Origin: Onchidella celtica
Lineage: Eukaryota > Mollusca > Gastropoda > Systellommatophora > Onchidiidae
Assembly: GCA_963931925.1 (NCBI GenBank)
Contig: OZ007582.1
Span: 35,957,336 to 36,021,335 of the forward strand
DNA: 64,000 nt
Direction of reading: 5' to 3'
Part shown: positions 54,916 through 64,000 of the stretch, piece by piece
Position numbering within the stretch: position 1 is the first letter of the stretch
How the letters are laid out: each line of letters starts with the position of its first letter
The notes under the pieces: model-generated
Told to the model about the DNA's origin: nothing
The model's database searches: none
Seen by the model: only the letters and a program-made list of their open reading frames with translations
Position numbers and translations under genes: made by a program

Positions 54916-56154
54916 ACTCGCCTGATCTTAACTTCTGCCGAAATCGTGTGCCTTTCTCAGATAAGATTAAGATAGTTCATTCTAATCTCAGCAACTTGTC
55001 CGGGAGCTGAAGGCGTTGACGACATGGGGGGAAGTAAATCATGTGAGATGCTACGAATCTGGGAAAACCAACATTTTTTAATTCTTTTTTTAATGAAATG
55101 AGGAATGTTACTTAATTATAACATAGCATGCAGCTGCTTTTCTATTTCTGTGTTGGGTCTTGTAATCATGTTAGGAAATATTTGTATTTTCTATTCCCTT
55201 TTATAGAAATGACAGAATTGTTTTTTGTTTTTTTCTGTATAGATGACAAGACCACCAGTATCTAGACAGATTGATAATCACAACAATATATTTTAACATC
55301 ACTGTCTTGTTAGAGGACACCATCAGAAAGTATAGGGATCCTTAACATGTTAGAGGGCTATTATATACACAAAAAGCATTGCTAAGCCTCTCGGTCTGCT
55401 AAACCTACGCCACAGGGTTAAAGACTTGCTAAGCTCAGCAGTGCTTTTTGTATTGGCCCTTCGTGACCGCCCACCACTTTTTGTGCATAATGTTGAATAC
55501 TGGGTTTCGTGAAAGTGCGAAGACATAACCCTTGAGCAACAAGACACATTATTGTAGTTGAGTCTGTTTTTTTTATAATTCTAATTTTGGTGCTAATTAA
55601 TGAATACTCAGTTCTGAATCGCAATATATCATGTGTCTAGGATGAATTTTCTATTCTACATTGAAGTCAAGTTGCATACTATATTATACTTTTGTAAAAC
55701 ACATCAAACAGTATTATTTATGAAGTGTCCTTTTACAGCATACACGCTTATTATACATAATGAAAAAGCAATAACTCTGTTTTCGCACCATCAGTCACGC
55801 TTTCTATTGTCTTATTGATACGCATTTTATGCAGTTTGTTATTTTTTTGCCTGTCCACGCACTTTTGTGTCATCTGGCCTTGATTGAACAAGATGTAAAT
55901 TATCATTCACATGAACTGGCTACGATCCGAAAACTACATGAAAAAAACTACCATTCGCTCTTGAACATTTTGCAAAACACAACCTGGTTCTTTCTTCATT
56001 GATTCATTAACAATGATGATGATGATGATGAGATAAAGAATCAAAATAAAAATTATTATATTATGCATTTATCAACAATTTGTCTTATCGTGTTTTGTTT
56101 ATAGAAATGGTTTAGACAGATTATCTGTTTATTGGTTTTGTCTTTAGCCATCTA
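54916..56154. other. No gene recognised
   Basis: AT-rich sequence with a short GAT run (about 56012-56030). No coding exon or repeat family could be supported. Confidence 0.45.
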
Positions 56155-56223
56155 TCTGTCTATATCTGTTTCTCTGTCTGACTATCTGTCTGTCTATCTA
56201 TCTGTCTGTCTGTCTATTTTTTA

Positions 56224-56262
<39 letters not shown>

Positions 56263-56283
56263 GTATCTGTCTATCTATATCTG

Positions 56284-56354
<71 letters not shown>

Positions 56355-56480
56355 GCCTGTCTCTGTCTGTCTTCCTCTTGTTTGCCTGCCTATTTGTCTG
56401 TCTCTCTGTCTGTCTGTCTCCTATCTTTATGGCTGTCTGTCTCCCTGCCTGTTTGACCATCTGTTTGTCTGTCTGTCTGT
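56155..56480. repeat. TCTG / (TCTA)n microsatellite
   Basis: TCTG-rich start, (TCTA)n blocks at about 56225-56262 and 56283-56353, then TCTG again. A GTT-rich tract follows at about 56558-56640. Confidence 0.95.
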
Positions 56481-56640
56481 TTGTATTGTTACTCGACCTT
56501 TTATTGTTGTATTTTTTTTTAATATAATGAAATTATAGTATTCTCAAAACCACTGTTGCTGATGTTGTTGTTGTTGTTGTTATTATTGTTGTTGATGATG
56601 TTATTGTTTGTTGTTTTTGTTATTGTCGTTGTTGTCGTCG

Positions 56641-57329
56641 TTATGTACGAGTATATTCCCTTTTCTTCTGTGCCACATGAATAATATTAGGGAAGACAAG
56701 TCAGTCCAAACCTGTACTCGCTGAATACACGTTGCTCAACAGAAACAAACGCAGGTCAACCCGAAAGAAAATGAACCAACAGAGAGATGAACAGACAGAC
56801 GAGAAATTTCCAAATCGGCCTATCTGTGCTCTCACTGTCTTAAAACATCTTATTAACACAAATATTATCCTAATTATATCAGTTTATCCCAAGATACCAT
56901 ATATGTTTTTCCTAGAGACCTGAAAGGTTACATTAAAGAGCAAGGAAAGAAGACGGCGCCAGTAAATTGAAGTATCTGATCAAGTGGTAACACTGGTATG
57001 TAGGTTCATTACATCAGCTCACCATACATAAAAGATGAGGCATGCCTTTTTACTACTCATCTGCGTTGTAGAGAATTAACGCTGGTGCTTCTAAAGGAAT
57101 GCTGGAGGTTTCAGGCAATGTTGGCTGTTCTAGATTATTTTGCGTGATGTTGTAGGAGCCACAGTGAGGTGGTATTCGGTAGTGGGGCATGGTTTGGAAG
57201 CAAAATTTGGTTAATTTAATTAGGTTTGATCTTTCAGTCTGTCATTATTATTGTCGTCGGTGTAGTACAATACTCCTGTAACCCACAAAATATGTTGATG
57301 GGGTTACAGGAGCATTGTTCTATACCAAC
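56641..57329. other. No gene recognised
   Basis: Mixed sequence without a supportable exon. CCCTGTAACCC-type sequence near 57270 is locally repeated in inverted form (CTCCTGTAACCC at about 57271, GGGTTACAGGAG at about 57300), a short hairpin. Confidence 0.45.
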
Positions 57330-57950
57330 GATATTGGAACGTGTGTGTGTGAGTGTGTATATCAAGTTGGTGTAGCTATGTGTGTGTGTGTCTGTAGAGG
57401 TATGTAGGTGTATGTGTGTAGAGGTTTGTAGGTGTGTGAGTGTGTGTGTGTAGGTGCACGTGTGTAGAAGTGCGTAAGTGCGTATGTGTGTCTGTGGGGA
57501 GTATGTGTGTAAAGGTGTGTAGGGTATGTGTGTAGGTGTGTGTTGTGTGTGTAGGAGTGTGTGTAGAAGTGTGTAGGTGTGTGTATGTGTGTAGGTGTGT
57601 GTAGGTGTGTGTAGGTGTGTGTAGGTGTGTGTGGTATGTGTGTAGGTATGTGTGTAAATGTGTGTGTAAGCGTGGAGTGCGTTGCATGTGTAGGTGTGTG
57701 TATAAGTGTGTTGGTGTTTTTGTAGTCTGGGGGTGTCTTTAAGTGTGTGTGTGTAGGTGTGTGTGTGTTGGCATTGAGTGTGTGTGTGTGCGTGTGTTTG
57801 TGGAGGTGTAAAGAGGTGCATGTGTGTGTAAGCGTGTGTGTGTCTGAATGTGTGCAGAGGTGTACGTAGGTGTGTGTATGTAGAGGTATACGTGTGTGTA
57901 TTGAGTTATGTGTGTGTGCATGTATGGGTAGAGGAATGTGTATAAGATGG
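57330..57950. repeat. GTGTGTAGGT-type TG-rich minisatellite
   Basis: About 600 bp of TG-rich sequence built on GTGTGTAGGTGT units of variable length. The GTAGGTGTGT unit is regular at about 57590-57640. The minus-strand His/Thr/Tyr frames are its translation, not a protein gene. Confidence 0.92.
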
Positions 57951-58120
57951 GATAGATAAGATAAGATATGACTTTATTATCCTGTTTCCAGGAAATTTGT
58001 GGTCACAGCATTCAGTAACAGTACAACAGCAAATACAATATCTGAGACGTACAAGTCTTTAACGCACACCACACACACGCACATTGCTCACACAACATTA
58101 CCAACAAGTAAGAACAATAA
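57951..58120 (-). mobile_element. LINE-type 3' end, minus strand, second copy
   Basis: GATAAGATAAGATATGAC, TTTATTATCCTGTTTCC, AGGAAATTTGTGGTCACAGC and TCTTTAACGCACACC match 14451-14640 over about 170 bp. The element lies at the edge of the TG minisatellite and TG repeats resume beyond it. Confidence 0.65.
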
Positions 58121-58963
58121 TAGAGTAATGCGTGTGTGTGTGTAGAGAAATGTGTGTAAGTGTAAAATGTATTGGGTGTGTGTGTATGTCTGTAGAAGTG
58201 TGTAGAAATGTGTGTGTATGTATAGTTGTGCGTGTGTCTGTTTGTGTGTTTTAGTTTTACCAGTTGACTGTGGCTGCAGAGGGCTAACTGGCTTACAATT
58301 GAGAAATGTTGTCATCACATAACCAGCTGTTTCTTCATTCCAGCGGTATAGCCTACACCTTTGGGGAAACTAGAACATGCCGCCTACTCTATTTCCTACA
58401 TCCTGGACCTTAGAACTCCAAGTGAGAGAAAAATATGTTATACAAAGAAGGAAAAGCACAGAGAATGATAATAATAGTAAAAGAACAAATCAGAAATATA
58501 TTAGAACGGGAACGGTTTCACAGGTAATATTTATATTACATTCATCTTGCACCTTGCGAGTGATATACACAAAGGGATGAATCACCGTTATTTGTCTATG
58601 AGTAGCATGTTACCTATTCTATTTCAACGTGGTAGAAAGCGGCGTTCGTACACTGTGCTATGAGCCCTTGGACAAACTCTACAGTAACTTTGGCAATGAT
58701 GAAAGAATTACAAAGTAGATATGGAGTCATTTCTGGGCATTAGATTAAACGTTCAATAGGTCAAAAGACTATTTTGTATTCATGCAAAATAGATATATTG
58801 AAAAAGCATAATCGGTCCGGATCTCAGTTACCTCCGGGATCCCCCTTGGCCCTTAAAAGTGCTGTGTTCCTCGTTCAGCAGTCCAGGCGATTTAATCACC
58901 AGTTTGAGCAACCGGGTCACTAATGGCATCCATTACGTTCTCTGCTGTAGCCTAACATCTAAA
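58121..58963. other. No gene recognised
   Basis: A short TG-rich run and then mixed sequence. No supportable exon. Confidence 0.4.
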
Positions 58964-59419
58964 GCAGCATGGTTCTCACTCTTTTTCAGGCAATCTCTCC
59001 CTTAGGCTCATAATTTTCTGTCATCACGTCCCCCTCTCCTCCCCTCTCCCCCCCCCCCCCCCAAAACCCACTCTAGTCAAACCCAACTGATACATTTCAC
59101 AAGGTGACATACAACCACACAAATTACGATGTTAAGATATTCAAAGCCTTATTAATGACAGTAGCCGTGTTGATGATTCACCATAAAACAGAAAACATTC
59201 TTTATCAAATATAAAATAGGCCCTTTTTGTTCATAAAACCCATGTTTAAGTGCTGTTGAACAAGTCAGAAACTGCCCTGCATTTGCCCTCAAATCGTCCT
59301 CCATTCATGCCCCCTCCCCCCCCCCCCCCCCCGCCCTTTTCTTCTTTTTTTTTTGCCTTCTTGGAAATCAAAATCGTCCCCCGGGATGGCCGATACCGAT
59401 GATTTTGAGAAGCACTGAT
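58964..59419. mobile_element. hAT-like element with C homopolymers
   Basis: Left end GCAGCATGGTTCTCACTC and right end GATTTTGAGAAGCACTGAT are approximate inverted repeats of the CAGNGGTTCTCAAA type. C15-17 runs lie at about 59048 and 59317. No transposase. Confidence 0.5.
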
Positions 59420-59733
59420 ATAGAACGAAGAGTATAGGAGTAAATAGTATAGCCTACTTGGCAGGTGGTCGTGATATAATTTCTGGCGCTGATCTCTGGG
59501 AGATATGTGGCCAATTACCTGGCAGTGATTTATCCAGCGGTGATTTATCCGGGCAATGATTTATTCTGGCCATGATTTATGCCTGTCTCTTCAGGGCTGA
59601 CATTCTACCCTGTCATGTTTTGTATTTCCCTCTCATAAAGTACAGAGGTACTAAGCTAATGAAGTTCGTGTACCGGTATACAGAACAGAACATAAGATTA
59701 TGTCTTTGTAAACAGAGATGTAAGGCTTATTAC

Positions 59734-59845
59734 CTACGGAATCCTCCAAGACCAAAGCCAATATCATCAGCACAGCTACAACTACAATTACATGTACTGT
59801 CATCATCGTGGTTGATTGCTGGTCGCTTACTAGCACGGCCTCCAT
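59734..59845 (-). CDS. Candidate first exon of a divergent transcript
   Basis: On the minus strand an ATG at 59845 opens MEAVLVSDQQSTTMMTVHV, followed by a hydrophobic stretch (VIVVVAVLMILALVL). It reaches a possible donor TAG|GTAATA whose exon side ends at 59734. Its start lies about 60 bp from the first THAP-side promoter motif and 116 bp from the THAP start codon, in divergent orientation, as in bidirectional promoters. No homology recognised and the frame is short, so this is a proposal only. Confidence 0.22.
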
Positions 59846-59961
59846 CTATAGGCCCAATTCGAATGACGTCACAGAGCGTTTTTGTTTTGGACTTCCGACA
59901 CTCAAAATGGCGGGTGGATCAGCTGACGAGTGTAACTTCGAGATATGTCTAAGCGGTTAAA
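59846..59961 (+). promoter_or_regulatory. Promoter-like region: CRE palindrome, YY1-like site, uORF
   Basis: TGACGTCA at 59864-59871 is a perfect CREB/ATF site. AAAATGGCGG at 59904-59913 matches the core of the YY1 element that often overlaps transcription starts. The ATG inside that site opens an 18-codon uORF (59907-59960) whose TAA ends one base before the THAP start codon. No TATA box seen. Position relative to a real transcription start is inferred. Confidence 0.5.
59907..59960 (+). CDS. Upstream ORF, 17 residues, ends 1 nt before the THAP ATG
   Basis: ATG at 59907 lies in AAAATGG (good context) and encodes 17 residues beginning MAGGSADECN, then TAA at 59958-59960. Spacing of one base to the main ATG would make the main start depend on leaky scanning or very close reinitiation. 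The frame is different from the main one. Confidence 0.3.
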   Translation: MAGGSADECNFEICLSG

Positions 59962-60054
59962 ATGCCTGCTGGTTGCATTGCAGTTGTCTGTTATGACAGG
60001 GGTGGAAAGGATGGATCCAAGCTGGCCAGATTCCCTACCATCTGTGTAAACAAG
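59962..60054 (+). CDS. First coding exon of a THAP-type zinc-finger protein
   Basis: Encodes 31 residues, MPAGCIAVVCYDRGG then KDGSKLARFPTICVNK, ending exactly at AAG|GTAAAG (donor GT at 60055-60056), phase 0. The start M-P-x-x-C-x4-C, the KDG turn and the RFP motif are the established N-terminus of the THAP domain. That domain is a C2CH zinc-binding DNA-binding fold of about 80-90 residues, found in transcriptional regulators and in P-element-type transposases. The second half (the tryptophan, the C-x2-H pair and the AVPTIF-type end) is not in the following 4 kb, so later exons lie outside the window or this is a fragment. The frame beyond the donor stays open to 60439 but loses THAP similarity, as expected for intron. 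Context: promoter-like motifs upstream, an M2 MITE 240 bp downstream. Confidence 0.6.
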
Positions 60055-60292
60055 GTAAAGGAAGTGAAAGAATTGACCGAACGTTTCCCATGTGCGTGTA
60101 CATACGTGTCATTGTTTACTGCAGTGAACTTTTTTTTAGCTCGCCGCCAATTGGTTCGCGAGGCCTTAAGTGCTCGCAGTGCAAATCAGCTAACGAATCA
60201 AAATCAATGCTACCATCGCCATGGTTATGCGTCGGTCCTTACAACTAAAATGGCCGATATCTGCAATGGGCCTATTGTTATGTTACATCGTT

Positions 60293-60529
60293 GGGTATTT
60301 GCCATATTGCTGTATGTGCATTTTTGCCTTCTCGAAAAAACACGGATTGAAGTTTTGTCGGCAAAAGGGCTAAAACGCATAAAACATTACGCCACAACCA
60401 AACATCTCGAAAAGTTCTTAACCGATTGGAATTACACTTAGGTAATAAAATGAGGAGTGAGAGAACCACTTTCATGACAAAACCTCAAAATCGGCAAAAT
60501 GTCACATACGCCAATATAACAAATACCCC
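60293..60529 (-). mobile_element. M2-family MITE, copy 4 (best ends)
   Basis: Left end TGGGTATTTGCCATATTGC and TGTATGTG; right end CACATACGCCAATATAAC then AAATACCCC. These are inverted repeats of about 27 bp. The interior AGGAGTGAGAGAACCAC and ATGACAAAACCTC match copy 2. It would lie in the first intron of the THAP gene. Confidence 0.8.
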
Positions 60530-60830
60530 TGTATATTATGTCTATCGTCGTACTTTTTGTGACCATTATTGTATCGACGTGCTTTCTCCAAACTTAAACC
60601 TTCAAAATTCAGAGACTATCATCAGCAGCTTCATCGTCATCATCATCATCATCTCCACTGTCAAAAGAATATTGGATACTGAACCCCTGACCCGGTGGTG
60701 GGGGCCACTATGGTGATGAACACACCAACTCTCTCCATCTGTGTCGATCATGTGTCACTGCCTGAGTAGAGTAGCTTTTTTGAGTACATCTCAGTGATGT
60801 TGTCTGTCCAGTTCTACCTCTGTATGCGAA
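60530..60830. other. No gene recognised
   Basis: Short stretch with a CATCATCAT run (about 60632-60650). Probably intronic if the THAP gene is real. Confidence 0.4.
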
Positions 60831-61207
60831 CGGACACGGTGGTTTAGAGGCAAGGTGCTCGCCTCTCATGCCGAAGGTACCGGGTTCGAATCCCGGTCTG
60901 TGCAGGTATGTTGGAATTTTGGAATTTTTCTCATATTTTCTTGTCCCTGATCCTAAAGTAGATAGGACCGAGCATCTAGTCTTCTCGGATAAGGACGAAA
61001 CATTCGGAGGGCCCGTGTGCACGTTGCCTATGTTAAAGATACCTTGGCAGTTGGAAATCGAGAAGAGCAGGCCGTAGAAGGCCCTTGCCAGAGCAAAATT
61101 TAAAAAAAAACAAAAAAACTAATCAATACCACAACAAGAAAAATAAAATAAGAAAAGTGAGGTGTAAATGTCAAAGGCAGCGAAACCTCCTAAAATAAAG
61201 ACCTAAA
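60831..61207 (+). mobile_element. tRNA-derived SINE, tail-B subtype, copy 2
   Basis: Starts CGGACACGGTGGTTTAGAGG with A-box-like TGGTTTAGAGGCAAGG and B box GGTTCGAATCC (about 60883). The body is CTTGTCCCTGATCC, TAGTCTTCTCGGATAAGG, CCCGTGTGCACG and AAAGATACCTTGGCAG. An A-rich connector leads to tail B (AGTGAGGTGTAAATGTC, AGGCAGCGAAACCTCC, AAATAAAGACCT). About 377 bp, inserted opposite to the other three copies. Confidence 0.87.
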
Positions 61208-61504
61208 CACACCTCTGTCTGCCACTTCTTCTGCAGCCCTGGGGACTGTACCTTGCAAGATGGTTGTTGAGAAGCTGTCGGTTCTTCTGACATGGTCATA
61301 CCACTTCAGTGTTTTTTTTTCTTGACTGTTGTTATCATCAAAATAATTATAACCAAATTCGTTGTTCTTAACAGCGTCATTAGCATTAATAGGCATTATC
61401 ACCTGTGTGATTGTGATCATCATCAATCAAAACAAAAATCTTCAACAGATCTGTAGAAAGTTCTACTATCACAACCACAGGAAAGCTGCAGGAAGAGAGG
61501 GGGA
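61208..61504. other. No gene recognised
   Basis: Short mixed stretch; the minus-strand frames here run into the adjacent minisatellite and are not supported as genes. Confidence 0.4.
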
Positions 61505-62592
61505 AAGTGGGGGGGGGGGGGGGGGGGGAGGAAACAGTAGATAGATGGAAATGAGAGTCGCAGAGGAGAGGGGAGGGAGACAGGAGGAGAGGGAAGGGAG
61601 ACATGATGAGAGGGGAGGAACACATGATGAGAGGGGAGGAGATCGGAGGAGAGGGGAGGGAGACAGGAGGAGAGGGGAGGGAGACAGGAGGGGAGGGGAG
61701 GGAGATCGGAGGAGAGGGGAGGGAGACAGGAGGAGAGGGGAGGGAGACAGGAGGAGAGGGGAGGGAGACATGATGAGAGGGGAGGGAGATCGGAGGAGAG
61801 GAGGGAGACAGGAGGAGAGGGGAGGGAGACATGATGAGAGGGGAGGGAGACATGATGAGAGGGGAGGGAGACAGGAGGAGAGGGAAGGGAGACATGATGA
61901 GGGGGGAGGGAGATCGGAGGAGAGGGGGGGAGACAGGAGGAGAGGGGAGGGAGACAGGAGGGGAGGGGAGGGAGACAGGAGGAGAGGGGAGGGAGATCGG
62001 GGGAGAGAGGAGGGAGACAGGAGGAGCGGGGAGGGAGACATGATGAGAGGGGAGGGAGACATGATGAGAGGGGAGGGAGATCGGAGGAGAGAGGAGGGAG
62101 ACAGGAGGAGAGGGGAGGGAGACATGATGAGAGGGGAGGGAGATCGGAGGAGAGAGGAGGGAGACAGGAGGGGAGGGGAGGGAGACATGATGAGAGGGGA
62201 GGGAGATCGGAGGAGAGGGGAGGGAGACATGATGAGAGGGGAGGGAGATCGGAGGAGAGGGGAGGGAGATCGGAGGAGAGGGGAGGGAGACAGGAGGAGA
62301 GGGGAGGGAGACAGGATGAGAGGGGAGGGAGACAGGATGAGAGGGGAGGGAGACAGGAGGAGAGGGGAGGGAGATCGGAGGAGAGGGGATGGAGATCGGA
62401 GGAGAGGGGAATGAGACAGGATGAGAGGGGAGGGAGACATGATGAGAGGGGAGGGAGACAGGAGGAGAGGGGAGGGAGATCGGAGGAGAGGGGAGGGAGA
62501 TCGGAGGAGAGGGGAGGGAGATCGGAGGAGAGGGGAGGGAGACATGATGAGAGGGGAGGGAGACATGATGAGAGGGGAGGGAGACCGGAGAA
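61505..62592. repeat. 21-bp GA-rich minisatellite, about 50 units
   Basis: After a G20-like run (about 61510-61529), about 50 units of 21 bp with three versions: AGGAGGAGAGGGGAGGGAGA, ATGATGAGAGGGGAGGGAGA and ATCGGAGGAGAGGGGAGGGA. The versions are interspersed and some blocks recur in the same order. Being a multiple of three without stops, the array is open in several frames on both strands (for example GDRRRGE and SPPVSLP heptads). I regard these as artefacts of composition. Confidence 0.95.
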
Positions 62593-63578
62593 GGATGAAG
62601 AAATGGAGGGAGGAGCGGAAACAGGCTTACCTCGTGCAACACTGAATACTTCATTCACTTACAGTAGTAAGTTTCCCAGGACCCACCGGAAGGAATTAGG
62701 AAAGTAGAGAAACACTGGAAGAATAAAGAAGAGACAAACAAAATCCTTCTCGTTTGGAAAAGGGGCGAGGAGTCACGATGGGCATGACACAGGCCGAGTC
62801 CTCGAGGCGATACCCACATTCCATGTGAACGTTTAAACAAACAATGAAGCATTAGTCTGATGTATCCACTGCCTTTGAAAATCTTGCCACCATAAAACTC
62901 CAGAGGTCGGGATTCTCAACCATTATTAGCCGAGTATCGATTTTAACACTGTGGCACCACACTCCCTTGCATACTACACAGATGCGATAAATTTGTTTTT
63001 TTTTTATCACCACAGTATTTTTTTATTTTTTTTTGCATGCAAGTTCTAACATAGATTTCCATAAAAAATAACCAATGTTGCTATTTCAAAAATTTGTCTC
63101 TAGTGTTATAAGAAAATGATAGTAAATGGTGGGAAGGACTGAACATTTGATTTGTTCACACAATAAAACAGACAGTTGAATGCAAAAGCAGAAAAAAAAA
63201 AAAAAAAGAGGAACTGAAATTCTTAAGAAAACGAAATAATTATCTGACTGTCACATAATAACAAAATATTTTTTTTTTTAAATACTATTTTAAAAGGAAT
63301 TTGAATAATTGTGAAAGACAACATTTTTTTTTTTCGTTCGATGTGATCTTAAAGTAACACATCCATCCAATATTTAGATTTTCCCTATGGTAAAGAAACA
63401 TAGAGACGAGTTAGGATTTTCATCCCTCGGCCTAGTTTCCCGAACTCAAAATTCCAACACAGAAATATTTAACAATGAAGAAAATAACATCGGTGTTCGC
63501 CAGGGAACGCACTTAGAAAAGGAAATGATTATAGTGCAGCATGTTAGAATCACTTGTTATCTTATACAGTGGTGTATC
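62593..63578. other. No gene recognised
   Basis: AT-rich sequence with T- and A-homopolymers (about 62996, 63190, 63270, 63325) and a CTCAACCATTATTAGCCG motif near 62914 resembling a decayed hAT end. No exon supported. Confidence 0.45.
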
Positions 63579-63813
63579 TCACTGCTTCCCAACCGGATGT
63601 GCCCGCACATGGGGGGGTGGGGGGGGGGGGGCGCAGACTATGTTTCAGTCAGGGAGTGCGAAAACTTCGATTGGGAAATTTTAGAATTACAGTGTACTTG
63701 TCATCTTCAAACTAGATAATATTATATTTGTGGGTGGGGGGGTGGAGGGGGGAGCGCGAATATATCAGAAGTTTTCTAGGAGTTGCGGGGTATAAAAGGT
63801 TGGGGAACCGCTG
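63579..63813. mobile_element. hAT-like MITE with G homopolymers
   Basis: Ends TCACTGCTTCCCAACCGG and GGTTGGGGAACCGCTGA are approximate inverted repeats of the CAGNGGTTCCCAACC type known from hAT elements. Two G-rich runs (about 63610-63632 and 63732-63750) lie inside. No transposase and no clear 8-bp target duplication. Confidence 0.55.
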
Positions 63814-64000
63814 AATTCTAAGGTATGGGTAGTTTGGCACATGCCTTGGAAGCCATTTGAAAAAAACAAAACAAAAAGATGGGGTGGAAGCGTGCCACTG
63901 AGCATTTTCTATTAATAGTCTGTGATAGTGAACAAAGAATTTTATCAGATGTAAATAAGCTGCAGTTATAATTTTCATGCACTCCCGTAATCTATTGATT

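Noticed and set aside
57234..57921. His/Thr/Tyr-rich minus-strand protein
   Set aside because: It is the translation of TG-rich minisatellite units; no conserved start or domain.
60055..60441. Continuation of the THAP frame beyond 60054 as coding
   Set aside because: The frame stays open, but it loses THAP similarity exactly at a consensus donor and runs into an M2 MITE, so it is better read as intron.
61386..62707. Long Pro/Ser (minus) and Arg/Gly/Glu (plus) proteins
   Set aside because: The 21-bp GA-rich minisatellite leaves several frames open on both strands at once, which is typical of repeat composition and not of a gene.

Overview
The window reads as nuclear DNA of an invertebrate animal, probably a mollusc or another lophotrochozoan. 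That placement is an inference from its style: few and far-apart coding exons, canonical splice signals, tRNA-derived SINEs, many short inverted-repeat transposons, very abundant CT/TCTA/TCTG simple repeats and homopolymeric C/G tracts. No ribosomal, mitochondrial, bacterial or viral gene was recognised and there are no operons. Nothing here identifies the species.

Coding content is low. (1) 44062-50559 is one uninterrupted 2165-codon reading frame with a strong start context. It encodes a lysine-, serine-, acidic- and glutamine-rich, mostly disordered protein with a possible N-myristoylation start and a C-terminal coiled coil. I do not recognise the family. (2) 59962-60054 is a short first coding exon of a THAP-type zinc-finger protein, preceded by a compact promoter-like stretch with a perfect CRE palindrome, a YY1-like ATGGCGG site and a uORF. 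A possible divergent exon on the other strand starts at 59845. (3) 42651-42858 is a weak candidate for a last exon ending in a hydrophobic tail. (4) 15945-19170 is a frameshifted endonuclease-reverse transcriptase of a non-LTR retrotransposon, with an unidentified antisense coding-like block beside its 5' end (15312-15632).

The rest is repeats. By comparing the window with itself I can define families present two to four times: a tRNA-derived SINE with two alternative 3' tails; M1 (about 340 bp, AGGTCGCTGCGGTAAACA motif); M2 (about 240 bp, GGGTATTTGCCATATTG ends); M3 (ATCATACTAAGCCCGGA ends); M4 (about 415 bp, CCCACAAAATGAGGCA ends); M5 (about 190 bp); M6 (about 200 bp, TGTACGGAAACGG ends); M7 (CCTACGTCAATCCGACG core); and hAT-like elements with CAGGGCCGG, CAGAGGCGG or TTTGAGAANCACTG ends. 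Two fold-back elements (29468-29675 and 31777-32030) have arms close enough to form long hairpins. Some insertions are nested, which gives a relative age order: an LINE-type tail inside a TTAA-flanked element inside an M1 copy near 14 kb, and a SINE inside an M6 copy near 21 kb.

Layout: 1-15 kb repeats and microsatellites; 15.3-19.3 kb the LINE; 19.3-42 kb repeats with long CT, TCTA and TTCC tracts and two related minisatellites at 34 kb; 42.6-50.6 kb the main coding region; 51-58.5 kb simple repeats and unassigned sequence; 58.9-61.2 kb the THAP first-exon region with adjacent transposons; 61.5-62.6 kb a 21-bp GA-rich minisatellite; the remainder unassigned. No previously undescribed functional system was convincingly found. 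The best leads are the giant exon, the SINE tail switching, the nearly perfect 95-bp hairpin and the THAP promoter.
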